12,347 nt of DNA from Alphaproteobacteria bacterium (lineage in GTDB: Bacteria > Pseudomonadota > Alphaproteobacteria > Sphingomonadales > Sphingomonadaceae): NCBI GenBank assembly GCA_020249025.1, contig JADCGM010000412.1, positions 1 through 12,347 on the forward strand. The letters are read 5' to 3'. Each line of letters opens with the position of its first letter. Positions within the stretch are counted from its first letter, which is position 1. Positions 1 to 6,664 of this stretch are shown piece by piece. The notes below the pieces were generated by a model. The model ran no database searches, was not told where the DNA came from, and saw only the letters and a list, made by a program, of their open reading frames with translations. Made by a program: the position numbers and the translations under genes.

Positions 1-1252
1 GCAGCCGGTAGACGGTCGTGCCCTGGCCCCAGCCGCCATCTTCGGCGCGGGCGATCACCTCGGCCTTGGCCGCTTCGACCTCCATCCCGTCGAGAAAGCG
101 CGAATGCACGAGCTTGCCCGGACCGGTGTAGGCCTCGTCATGGATCGACGCGTCGGCTTCGCCCTCGGGTGCGACAACGCGGGTCACCGGCAGCTGGTAC
201 TTGCGCGCGAAATCGAGGTCGCGCTGGTCGTGCGCCGGGCAGCCGAAGATGGCGCCGGTGCCATATTCCATCAGCACGAAGTTCGCGACGAAGACCGGCA
301 GCGTCCAGTCTGGATCGAAGGGGTGCACCACCGACAGGCCGGTGTCGTAGCCGCGCTTCTCGGCGGTCTCCAGTTCGGAGGCCGCAGTCCCGGTGCGCTT
401 GCACTCCTCGATGAAGGCGGCGAGCTGCGGGTTCGCAGCCGCCAGTTCGGCGGCGAGCGGATGGTCGGCGGCAATGGCGGCGAAGCTTGCACCGAACAGC
501 GTATCGGGGCGGGTCGTGTAGACATCCAGCCCGTCGGCCCGGTCCTTCAGGCGGAAACTGAACCGCAGGCCGCGCGAACGGCCGATCCAGTTCTCCTGCA
601 TCACCCGCACCTTTTCGGGCCACTGGTCGAGCGTGGTCAGCCCCTCCAGCAACTCGTCGGCGAAGTCGGTGATCTTGAGGAACCACTGGATGAGCTTTTT
701 GCGCTCGACGAGCGCGCCCGAGCGCCAGCCGCGCCCGTCGATGACCTGCTCGTTGGCGAGCACGGTCATGTCGACCGGGTCCCAGTTGACCGCGCTCTCC
801 TTCCGGTAGACGAGCCCGGCGGCATAGAGATCGAGGAACAGCGCCTGCTCCTGCCCGTAATAGTCTGGCTCGCAGGTGGCGAGTTCGCGGCTCCAGTCGA
901 GCGCGAAGCCGAGCGACTTCAGCTGCTCCCGCATCGCCGCGATGTTGGCGCGCGTCCAGCTGCCCGGGTGGACCTTCTTTTCCATCGCCGCATTTTCGGC
1001 GGGCATGCCGAAGGCGTCCCAGCCCATCGGATGCAGAACCTCATAACCCTGCATCCGCCGGGCGCGCGCGATGACGTCGCCCATCGTGTAGTTGCGGACA
1101 TGCCCCATGTGGATGCGCCCCGACGGATAGGGGAACATCTCCAGGACATAGGCCTTGGGCTTCGGCGAGGCGTCGTCGGCGCGGAAGGTGCCGGCCTTCT
1201 CCCACGCCGCCTGCCAGCGGCCGTCGGCCGCCTTGGGATTGAACCGCGACAC
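1..1252 (-). CDS. leuS: Leucyl-tRNA synthetase, N-terminal 417 residues (gene runs off left edge)
   Basis: Cytoplasmic class I aminoacyl-tRNA synthetase that charges tRNA-Leu with leucine. Translation of the minus strand gives the class I signature HMGH at residues 48-51, within PYPSGRIHMGHVRNYTMGD. The editing-domain (CP1) motif TTRPDT lies at residues 246-251, where mischarged amino acids are normally hydrolysed. The KMSKS loop and anticodon-binding domain lie outside the window, so only about half of the usual ~850 residues are present. I chose GTG at 1252 (reading SRFNPKAADGRWQ, the usual LeuS opening) because it is the first in-frame start after the upstream stop. It has only a weak ribosome-binding site and sits 8 bases behind the DUF3576 stop, so translational coupling is likely. 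In alphaproteobacteria lptE and holA commonly follow; that cannot be seen here. Confidence 0.97.
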   Translation of the reverse strand, partial: MSRFNPKAADGRWQAAWEKAGTFRADDASPKPKAYVLEMFPYPSGRIHMGHVRNYTMGDVIARARRMQGYEVLHPMGWDAFGMPAENAAMEKKVHPGSWTRANIAAMREQLKSLGFALDWSRELATCEPDYYGQEQALFLDLYAAGLVYRKESAVNWDPVDMTVLANEQVIDGRGWRSGALVERKKLIQWFLKITDFADELLEGLTTLDQWPEKVRVMQENWIGRSRGLRFSFRLKDRADGLDVYTTRPDTLFGASFAAIAADHPLAAELAAANPQLAAFIEECKRTGTAASELETAEKRGYDTGLSVVHPFDPDWTLPVFVANFVLMEYGTGAIFGCPAHDQRDLDFARKYQLPVTRVVAPEGEADASIHDEAYTGPGKLVHSRFLDGMEVEAAKAEVIARAEDGGWGQGTTVYRL

Positions 1253-1260
1253 GGGGCTGC

Positions 1261-1698
1261 TCAGCCGACGAAGGCGGCGCGGCGCAGGTCGCGGGCCTTG
1301 GCGAGGATCGTCTCCTCGAGCTTCTGGACGGTGCCGGCGCGCACGGGCGCATCGACCCAGCCCGCGCCCTGCAGCTCCTGGCGCTGCGCCGAAACCTTCA
1401 CCGCATCCGCGCGCAGATCCTTGTCAAGGATCATCACGCTGACCTTCACCCGCTCATTGGGCGACTGCGGGTTGGCGTACCAGTCGGTGACGATGACGCC
1501 GCCGTTCGAATCGGTCTCGGCGATCGGCATGAAGCCGAGCGTCTCCAGCGCCGCGCGCCACAGATAGGCGTTCACGCCGATGGTCGTGACCTGCGACGCC
1601 GCGAGATCGACCTTCGGACGCTCCTTCCGGCCGCCGCAGGCCGCAAGGCTGACGGCCAGCAGGACGATGCCGGCGATGCGGAGGGCGGACTGGCTCAC
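1261..1698 (-). CDS. DUF3576-family lipoprotein upstream of leuS
   Basis: A 145-residue predicted lipoprotein of unknown function, resembling the DUF3576 family that often sits directly upstream of leuS in alphaproteobacteria. Residues 5-20 form a hydrophobic signal ending in the lipobox LAAC with the lipidated Cys at position 21, so the mature protein should be membrane-anchored, probably in the periplasm or outer membrane. The rest is a small soluble domain containing VNAYLWRAALETL and GVIVTDWYANP, typical of the family. The start is GTG at 1698 with an AGGAG ribosome-binding site 8 bases upstream. The reading frame stays open further upstream to 1821, but that would put an Arg-rich stretch before the signal peptide and begin upstream of the likely promoter, so I reject it. 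The family is recognised from memory; its biochemical role is not known to me. Confidence 0.85.
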   Translation of the reverse strand: MSQSALRIAGIVLLAVSLAACGGRKERPKVDLAASQVTTIGVNAYLWRAALETLGFMPIAETDSNGGVIVTDWYANPQSPNERVKVSVMILDKDLRADAVKVSAQRQELQGAGWVDAPVRAGTVQKLEETILAKARDLRRAAFVG

Positions 1699-1762
1699 GA
1701 CGGACGTCTCCTGATAACGCGGGCGCCGGCGCGGCCGGACCCGGACAAACTTGGCGCGCCGG

Positions 1763-1791
1763 GTTATAGGCAAGCCCACGCCCCGGCGCAA
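1763..1791 (-). promoter_or_regulatory. Candidate housekeeping promoter for the DUF3576-leuS operon
   Basis: On the minus strand a TTGCGC -35-like hexamer (1786-1791) and a TATAAC -10 hexamer (1763-1768) are separated by exactly 17 bp. Transcription would start near 1756, giving a leader of about 57 bases before the GTG at 1698. The -10 is a good match and the -35 is partial. Confidence 0.5.
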
Positions 1792-1957
1792 AGGGCGATG
1801 GCTGTGGCTCAACGTCAACACCCGCGCCGCAAACCGGTCTTCGCGATGCGATAATCCTGTCGCAGGGGACTCCCGGCGGAACGGGCGTATCGTTATATGC
1901 TTGTCAACATGTGCAGCTTAAGGTTGGCTGTACGAGTCGAAACTATTGGAGAGGCGC

Positions 1958-2692
1958 GTGAGTCGCTGGTGGACAGGATGGATCGTTGCGGGGGCGCTTC
2001 TGGCGTCGACCCCGGCGTTCGTCTCCGCCACGCCGCAGCCTGACGTCAAGCGCGCCGTCGCCGCCAAGCCCGCCAAGAAGAAGGTCACGACCGAGCTCGC
2101 CAGCGCCGAGTCGCTGCGGCCGGAGGGTCTCGGCGCGTTCACGCCGTCGATCGTCGATCCGTCGCGCAGCGCCGCGCTGTCGCGTCCGTCGATCGCGGCC
2201 GAGCGCACCGTTCGCTTCACCCCGTCGGGCAAGGCCGGCGACCGCAAGGCGCTGACGCTCGGTCTCACCACCCGCGTCTCGCGACCGGAGCCGACCCGCA
2301 CCGCCGCCGCCACCCCGGCCGCCTACAATGTCGGCCTGACGCTCGGCCTCGAGGGCTTCGCGCTGTCGGGCGGCTACAGCCGCGTCGAGTCGCTCTTTGG
2401 CGGCCGCCGCGAGGGCGTCGACCTCGGCCTCAGCTATCGCGGTGCGCGCTGGAAGGCGGCGCTTCAGGCCTCGAACGAGCAGGCTGTCTCGTCCGGTCCG
2501 CTCTACGATCCGGTCTCGCTCGATCGCCGCTACGGTGTCGAGCTGGGCGGCGCATATGCGGTTACGCCGCGCCTCTCGGTGACGGGCGGCATGCGCTACC
2601 AGATGATCACGCCGCTCGATCCGAAGCTGCACGCGCTGAACGACCGCCGCGCCGACCCGTCGGTCTACGTCGGCACCGCCTTCAGCTTCTAG
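1958..2692 (+). CDS. Secreted protein, probable outer-membrane beta-barrel (unknown function)
   Basis: A 244-residue protein I cannot assign to a named family. It opens with a clear Sec signal peptide (hydrophobic residues 8-22, predicted cleavage after VSA at 24). A low-complexity Ala/Lys/Pro/Ser-rich segment follows to about residue 115. From about residue 125 the sequence alternates in short amphipathic strands (VGLTLGLEGFALSGGYSRV, VDLGLSYRG, YGVELGGAYAV, LSVTGGMRYQM) and ends in VYVGTAFSF. A terminal Phe on a strand is the classical assembly signal of outer-membrane barrels. About eight strands could fit, so a small barrel is plausible. I chose GTG at 1958 because GGAG at 1948-1951 is correctly spaced from it; an in-frame TTG at 1946 overlaps that site. 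The gene stands alone on its strand and shares its stop region with the convergent gene at 2689. Confidence 0.75.
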   Translation: MSRWWTGWIVAGALLASTPAFVSATPQPDVKRAVAAKPAKKKVTTELASAESLRPEGLGAFTPSIVDPSRSAALSRPSIAAERTVRFTPSGKAGDRKALTLGLTTRVSRPEPTRTAAATPAAYNVGLTLGLEGFALSGGYSRVESLFGGRREGVDLGLSYRGARWKAALQASNEQAVSSGPLYDPVSLDRRYGVELGGAYAVTPRLSVTGGMRYQMITPLDPKLHALNDRRADPSVYVGTAFSF

Positions 2693-3228
2693 GCTGACGC
2701 CGGGGGCGCCCAGGCCCCGAACGCATCGATCGCACCCCAGCCCGCCGCGCCCAGCCGCCGCAATGCCCGGAACCGCGCCGCGGTCATCCCGCCGAGTCCC
2801 GCCACCGCAACGCCGGCGTCACGCGCGATCAGCCCGAAGCGAACGCGCCCGAGAGTCGGTGCCCCCGGATGGCTGCGCGTCGCATGCACCGGCGACAGGA
2901 ACGCCAGCCGCGCGCCCGCGCGCCGGGCCGCGACCAGTTCGGCGCGGCCGTGCGCCGGTGCAGTCAGCGCTCCCGGCGTCCGGCCGTGATGCCCGTCGGC
3001 GCGCCACGCCCGCGCCAGCCGCGCCGGGCCGCCGACAATGAACAGCAGCCCCCGTCGCCGGCACGCCGCCCGCACGCGCCCGGCGATGTCCGCCCGGTCC
3101 GCCGCACCATAATGCCGGAACACCACGCCCGCACCGCGCGGCAGCCGCGCGAGCGCCGCCCACAGCGCCGCGCCCTGCCGTTCGTCGGTGAACAGCCAGA
3201 TCGTCGGGACTCGGTGGCGGCGGCGCAT
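2689..3228 (-). CDS. Thiamine phosphate synthase/TenI-like protein, divergent
   Basis: A 179-residue protein with the fold signatures of the ThiE/TenI family (ThiE joins the thiazole and pyrimidine halves of thiamine). Visible matches are WLFTDER near the N-terminus, ADGHHGR where ThiE has ADGVHLGQ, LAFLSPVHATRSHPGAP where ThiE has a GPVFPTPTKPDAP-like loop, and VAVAGLGGMTAARF where ThiE has IPVVAIGGI. However, it is about 30 residues short. The QLREK diphosphate-binding loop is VFRHYG and the IND motif is IVGG, so several known catalytic residues are missing. It may have another activity or a regulatory role. The start is ATG at 3228 with no ribosome-binding site; a palindromic TATAGG lies 7 bases upstream, which suggests a leaderless transcript. 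It is divergent from yggS. Confidence 0.72.
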   Translation of the reverse strand: MRRRHRVPTIWLFTDERQGAALWAALARLPRGAGVVFRHYGAADRADIAGRVRAACRRRGLLFIVGGPARLARAWRADGHHGRTPGALTAPAHGRAELVAARRAGARLAFLSPVHATRSHPGAPTLGRVRFGLIARDAGVAVAGLGGMTAARFRALRRLGAAGWGAIDAFGAWAPPASA

Positions 3229-3234
3229 CGCCTC

Positions 3235-3244
3235 GCCTATAGGC
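3235..3244. promoter_or_regulatory. Palindromic -10 element shared by two divergent leaderless genes
   Basis: The 10-bp perfect palindrome GCCTATAGGC lies in the 21-base gap between the divergent start codons at 3228 and 3250. It presents TATAGG on both strands. On the plus strand the hexamer ends 6 bases before ATG 3250; on the minus strand it ends 7 bases before ATG 3228. A -10 hexamer at this distance would place transcription starts on or next to the A of each ATG. No convincing -35 is seen on the plus strand; TTCTTC is at 17-bp spacing on the minus strand. Confidence 0.55.
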
Positions 3245-3249
3245 CGCGC

Positions 3250-3918
3250 ATGAGCCGCGAAGAAGCCGCCGCCCGCCTCGCCGAGGTCCGCACCCGCATC
3301 GACGCCGCAGCGAGGCTGTCCGGCCGCCGCGGCGATGCGGTCGAACTCGTCGCGGTGTCGAAGACCCACCCGGCCGAGGCGATCGTCCCGCTGATCGAGG
3401 CCGGTCAGCGCAGTTTCGGCGAGAACCGGGTGCAGGAAGCGCAGGGCAAGTGGCCGGCGCTGAAAGCGAGTCACCCCGATCTGCGCCTGCATCTCGTCGG
3501 GCAACTTCAGTCCAACAAGGCAGCCGAGGCGGTGGCGCTGTTCGACGTCATCCACTCGGTCGACCGCCCGTCGCTGATCGCAGCCCTCGGCAAGGCGATG
3601 GCGGCGTCCGGCCGGCGACCCGACTGCTTCCTCCAGGTGAACATCGGCGACGAGCCGCAGAAGGGCGGCTGCGCCATCGCCGACCTGCCCGCCCTGCTCG
3701 CCGCGGCGCGCGCCGCGGGCTTGCCCGTCGCCGGGCTGATGTGCGTCCCGCCCGACGGGATCGAGGCCGCCCCCTTCTTCGCGATGCTCCAGAAGCTCGC
3801 GCGCGACCACGCCCTGCCCGCGCTCAGCATGGGCATGTCGGGCGATTACGAGACCGCGATCATGCTTGGCGCGACGGTGGTCCGCGTCGGCACCGCGCTG
3901 TTCGGGAGCCGGGGATGA
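3250..3918 (+). CDS. yggS: YggS/PLPBP family pyridoxal-phosphate homeostasis protein
   Basis: A 222-residue cytoplasmic PLP-binding protein of the YggS/PROSC family, which maintains vitamin B6 pools and has an alanine-racemase-like TIM barrel but no known enzymatic activity. The PLP-binding lysine is K38 in VAVSKTHP. The family landmarks FGENRVQEA, HLVGQLQSNK, IHSVDR, VNIGDEPQKGG, GLMCVPP and the phosphate-binding MGMSGDY all appear in order. Length matches the family. The start is ATG at 3250 (SREEAAARL); the frame is open far upstream but that region is the antisense of the ThiE-like gene. There is no ribosome-binding site and a -10-like element sits 6 bases upstream, so leaderless translation is likely. 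Its stop overlaps the next start as ATGA, beginning a five-gene operon. Confidence 0.95.
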   Translation: MSREEAAARLAEVRTRIDAAARLSGRRGDAVELVAVSKTHPAEAIVPLIEAGQRSFGENRVQEAQGKWPALKASHPDLRLHLVGQLQSNKAAEAVALFDVIHSVDRPSLIAALGKAMAASGRRPDCFLQVNIGDEPQKGGCAIADLPALLAAARAAGLPVAGLMCVPPDGIEAAPFFAMLQKLARDHALPALSMGMSGDYETAIMLGATVVRVGTALFGSRG

Positions 3919-4592
3919 GTTTCGATGCGCTGCTCTTCGATTTCGACGGGGTGCTGATCGAAAGCGAGTCGGTCGGGAACCAGCATCTCGCCGATACGCT
4001 CACCATGCTCGGTCATCCGACCACCCGCGAGGACGCGATGCACGAGTTCATGGGCCTGTCCGGTCCCGCCTTCCGCGAGGCGGTCGAGCGTTGGATCGGC
4101 CGTCCGATCCCCGAGGCGTTCGACATCGCCCGCAAGGCCGAGGACGCGCGCTGCATGAGCGAGGGCGTCGCCGAGGTGGCGGGTGCGGGGCTGTTCGTCC
4201 GTGGCCTGCCCGCCGATCTGCCGATCGCCGTCGTCTCGTCCAGTTCGACGCGCTGGCTGCGCGCGCATCTGGCGCATCTCGAACTCGGCGATCGCTTCGA
4301 GCCGCATGTCTACAGCGGCCGCGAGCATGTCGCGCGCGGCAAGCCCGCGCCCGATCTCTACCTGTTCGCCGCCGACAAGCTTGGCGTCGACATCCGCCGC
4401 TGCGTCATCCTCGAGGACTCGCCCGTCGGCGCGCAGGGCGCGGTGGCGAGCGGCGCGTTCGTGATCGGGCTGGCGGCCGGCACCCACTGCCTGCCCGGCC
4501 ATGCCCAACGGTTGCAGGCGCTCGGCGTCGCCGAGGTCGCGCACAGCTTTGACGAGGTCGAAGCGATCATCGCCGACGCCGGCGGATGGTGA
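3915..4592 (+). CDS. HAD-superfamily phosphatase (beta-phosphoglucomutase/phosphoglycolate phosphatase-like)
   Basis: A 225-residue cytoplasmic hydrolase of the haloacid dehalogenase superfamily. Motif I is LFDFDGVLIESE with nucleophile D9 and acid/base D11. Motif II is VVSSSS (Ser108). Motif III is K143 in GKPAPDLYLFAADKLG. Motif IV is the Mg-binding pair E167-D168 in ILEDSPVG. The helical cap between residues 15 and 85 places it in the subfamily with beta-phosphoglucomutase, phosphoglycolate phosphatase and sugar-phosphate phosphatases; the natural substrate cannot be read from the sequence. Its ATG overlaps the yggS stop by four bases, so the two are translationally coupled. Its own stop overlaps the next start by seven bases. 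All catalytic residues are intact. Confidence 0.92.
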   Translation: MSFDALLFDFDGVLIESESVGNQHLADTLTMLGHPTTREDAMHEFMGLSGPAFREAVERWIGRPIPEAFDIARKAEDARCMSEGVAEVAGAGLFVRGLPADLPIAVVSSSSTRWLRAHLAHLELGDRFEPHVYSGREHVARGKPAPDLYLFAADKLGVDIRRCVILEDSPVGAQGAVASGAFVIGLAAGTHCLPGHAQRLQALGVAEVAHSFDEVEAIIADAGGW

Positions 4593-4903
4593 CCGACGAC
4601 CGCGTCCGCGCGCTAGCGCTGTCGTTGCCGCGGGCGACCGAGCAGCCGCACTTCAACCGCGCCGCCTTCAAGGCCCGCACGATCTTCGCCACGCTCGGCG
4701 GCGGCACGGTCAACCTTATGCTTCTGCCCGAGCAGGCGGCGATGCTGATCGAGGCCGAGCCCGAGACCTTCCTTCATCTTGGCGGCTGGACCAGATCCGG
4801 CGCGGTCGGCGTCCGCCTCGACCGCATCGACCCCGATCGGCTGGAGCTGCTGATGCGCGACGCTTGGCGCAAGGCCGCGCCCAAGGGCGTCACGCTCGAC
4901 TGA
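4586..4903 (+). CDS. MmcQ/YjbR family protein
   Basis: A 105-residue small protein of the MmcQ/YjbR family, which has a CyaY-like alpha/beta fold and is suspected to bind DNA; no firm function is known. Supporting features are the opening DRVRALALSLPRATEQPHFNRAAFKAR, the central strand pattern TIFATLGGGTVNLMLLPEQ and the C-terminal VGVRLDRIDPDRLELLMRDAWRKAAPK, which match family layout and length. The ATG at 4586 overlaps the HAD stop by 7 bases; an adjacent in-frame GTG at 4589 would also give a coupled start (GTGA), and I cannot choose with certainty. The gene is followed by a 37-base gap, the only real spacer in the operon. Confidence 0.85.
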   Translation: MVTDDRVRALALSLPRATEQPHFNRAAFKARTIFATLGGGTVNLMLLPEQAAMLIEAEPETFLHLGGWTRSGAVGVRLDRIDPDRLELLMRDAWRKAAPKGVTLD

Positions 4904-4940
4904 CTGGCGCGCGCCCGCGCCGCATGCCAGAACCCGGCGC

Positions 4941-5708
4941 ATGGAGCGCCTCCCGATCTTCGTCGATGTCCGCGACAAGCCCGTCCTGCTGCTCGGCGAG
5001 GGACCGCCGGCGGAGGCCAAGGCGCGGCTGCTGACCGCGGCGGGCGCACGCCTCGTCACCGCGCGTACGTCCGAGGTGCGGCTCGCCGTCGTCGCGCTCG
5101 ATGCGCCCGAGGCCGTCGCCGCCGAGCTTCGCGCCGCCGGACTCCTCGTCAACGTCGTCGACCGGCCCGAACTCTGCGACTTCACCATGCCCGCCATCGT
5201 CGACCGCGCGCCCGTGACGGTCGCGATCGGCACGGCGGCCGCGTCAGCGACCCTCGCCAAGGCGCTGCGCGAACGCTTCGAGGCACTGCTTCCCGCGACA
5301 CTCGGCGCGCTCGCCGCCGCGATCCGGACCGCGCGGCCCGCAGTCGCCGCAAAGCTTACCACGCCCGATTCGCGCCGCCGCTTCTGGGATGCGCTCACCG
5401 CCCCCGGCGCCGCGCTCGATCCGCTCGCGCCCGCCGCCGACCCCGCCGCCGCAATCGCCGCCGCGCTCGAGGCGCCCGAGGCGACGCCCGCGCCCTCCCT
5501 AGAGATCATCCGCCTGGCCGGCGACGACCCCGAGGATCTGACGCTGCGCCAGCTCCGCCTGCTGTCGCAGGCCGACACCGTCTTCCACGGCTGGTCGGTC
5601 GCGCCCGTCATCCTCGACCGCGCCCGGCGCGACGCCCGCGTCGTTCGCGCCAGTGCGCCGCCCGCGACCCTGCCGCCGGGCCGTAGCCTCTATCTCGTGC
5701 GCGGATGA
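4941..5708 (+). CDS. Siroheme-synthase-like protein with shortened NAD domain and vestigial methyltransferase domain
   Basis: A 255-residue homologue of the N-terminal half of CysG, which oxidises precorrin-2 and inserts iron to make siroheme. Residues 1-31 (ERLPIFVDVRDKPVLLLG, AEAKARLLTAAGARLV) match CysG, but the NAD-binding GGG is GEG. About 30 residues of the Rossmann domain are missing, so the catalytic Asp of NVVD falls at D74 rather than 104. FTMPAIVDRAPVTVAI and the dimerisation region with RRRFWDAL follow; the CysG Ser128 position is Thr98. From residue 188, IIRLAGDDPEDLTLRQLRLLSQAD resembles the first ~45 residues of the SAM-dependent uroporphyrinogen methyltransferase domain. The protein ends soon after, without the GGDPF-type SAM-binding motifs. 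It may still be a precorrin-2 dehydrogenase or a repurposed protein. The start is ATG 4941; the stop overlaps the corA-like start as ATGA. Confidence 0.75.
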   Translation: MERLPIFVDVRDKPVLLLGEGPPAEAKARLLTAAGARLVTARTSEVRLAVVALDAPEAVAAELRAAGLLVNVVDRPELCDFTMPAIVDRAPVTVAIGTAAASATLAKALRERFEALLPATLGALAAAIRTARPAVAAKLTTPDSRRRFWDALTAPGAALDPLAPAADPAAAIAAALEAPEATPAPSLEIIRLAGDDPEDLTLRQLRLLSQADTVFHGWSVAPVILDRARRDARVVRASAPPATLPPGRSLYLVRG

Positions 5709-6664
5709 CGGCGAGCTTCGTCTACCGCATCGCCGCTGACGGCGCGGCCGAGCGCCGCCCGCTCGACATCGCCAATTGCGACCGCGACGGCTGCGCGCTG
5801 CTCTGGCTTCACGTCGATGGCAACGATCCCGACTGCCGCCGCTGGCTCGCCGACGAATCGGGGCTGCCCGCCCCCGTCGTCGAGGCGCTGACCGCGGTGG
5901 AGACGCGCCCGCGCGCGGTGCAGCTCGCCGACGGCGTCCTGCTCAATCTGCGCGGCGTCAACACCGCGCCCGATGCCGATCCCGAGGATCTCGTCTCGGT
6001 GCGGCTGTGGGCGCAGGCGGGCCGCGTCATCAGCGTCAACTTCCGCCCGCTGCTCGCCATCGACGATCTTGTCGCGCAGGTGGAGGCGGGGCGGGCGCGC
6101 GATCCGGGCGATCTCATCGTCCGCCTCGCCGATGTGATGACCGCCCGGCTCGACACCGTCATCGCCGATCTCGGCGACACCGCCGACACGCTGGAGGCCG
6201 ACGTCATCGACGGGCGCGTCGAGGATCTGCGCGCCCGCATCGGCCGGGTCCGCCGCGCCGCCATCGAGCTGCGCCGCTACATCAGCCCGCAGCGCGACGC
6301 GCTGTCGGGCCTGCTGCTCGGCCGCTTCGACTGGCTGCACGAGGACGATCGCATCCAGATCGGCGAGGCGATCAACCGCGTCATCCGCATGGTCGAAGAG
6401 CTCGATTCGGTGCGCGAGCGCACCGCGGTGCTGACCGAACAGCTCGCCGACATCCGCGCCGAGGCGATGAACGAGCGTGCGCTGATCCTCGCGGTGGCGA
6501 GCGCGGTGTTCCTGCCGCTGACCTTCGTGACCGGGCTGCTCGGGATGAATGTCGAGGGCATACCTTTCGCGCAGGAGCGCTGGGCCTTCGCCGGCGTGCT
6601 GGCGTCCTGTCTCGCGCTCGGCGTCGGCTTGTGGATCTGGCTCCGCAAGCGCGAAGGCGTTTAG
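5705..6664 (+). CDS. CorA/ZntB-family divalent metal transporter
   Basis: A 319-residue inner-membrane protein of the CorA superfamily, closest in style to ZntB (zinc). The N-terminal cytoplasmic domain (about 1-250) includes WLHVDGNDPDCRRWL, LLNLRGVN and a long helical stalk with Leu/Arg repeats. Two transmembrane segments lie at about 259-279 and 290-312. The pore signature GMN is at 280-282 in GLLGMNVEGIP, followed by the short periplasmic loop and a basic C-terminus (RKREGV). Members form pentameric channels for Mg2+, Zn2+, Co2+ or Ni2+; the ion cannot be deduced here. The ATG overlaps the preceding stop, so it closes the operon beginning at 3250. Its TAG overlaps the stop of the convergent GGDEF-EAL gene. 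Confidence 0.93.
   Translation: MTASFVYRIAADGAAERRPLDIANCDRDGCALLWLHVDGNDPDCRRWLADESGLPAPVVEALTAVETRPRAVQLADGVLLNLRGVNTAPDADPEDLVSVRLWAQAGRVISVNFRPLLAIDDLVAQVEAGRARDPGDLIVRLADVMTARLDTVIADLGDTADTLEADVIDGRVEDLRARIGRVRRAAIELRRYISPQRDALSGLLLGRFDWLHEDDRIQIGEAINRVIRMVEELDSVRERTAVLTEQLADIRAEAMNERALILAVASAVFLPLTFVTGLLGMNVEGIPFAQERWAFAGVLASCLALGVGLWIWLRKREGV

Noticed and set aside
104..1567. Long plus-strand open frame opposite leuS and the DUF3576 gene
   Set aside because: It is the antisense of clearly conserved LeuS sequence (HMGH and TTRPDT motifs on the other strand). GC-rich DNA leaves antisense frames open; the translated sequence shows no recognisable domain.
1878..1902. Possible general-stress (EcfG-type) promoter: GGAAC about 16 bases before GCTT
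   Set aside because: The downstream element should be GTT at 16-17 bp; the sequence gives CTT, and the distance to the gene is long. Too weak to annotate.
4928..4940. CAGAAC seven bases before the ATG at 4941, possibly a leaderless promoter for the siroheme-synthase-like gene
   Set aside because: It matches three of six -10 positions and has no -35; read-through from the operon explains expression equally well.
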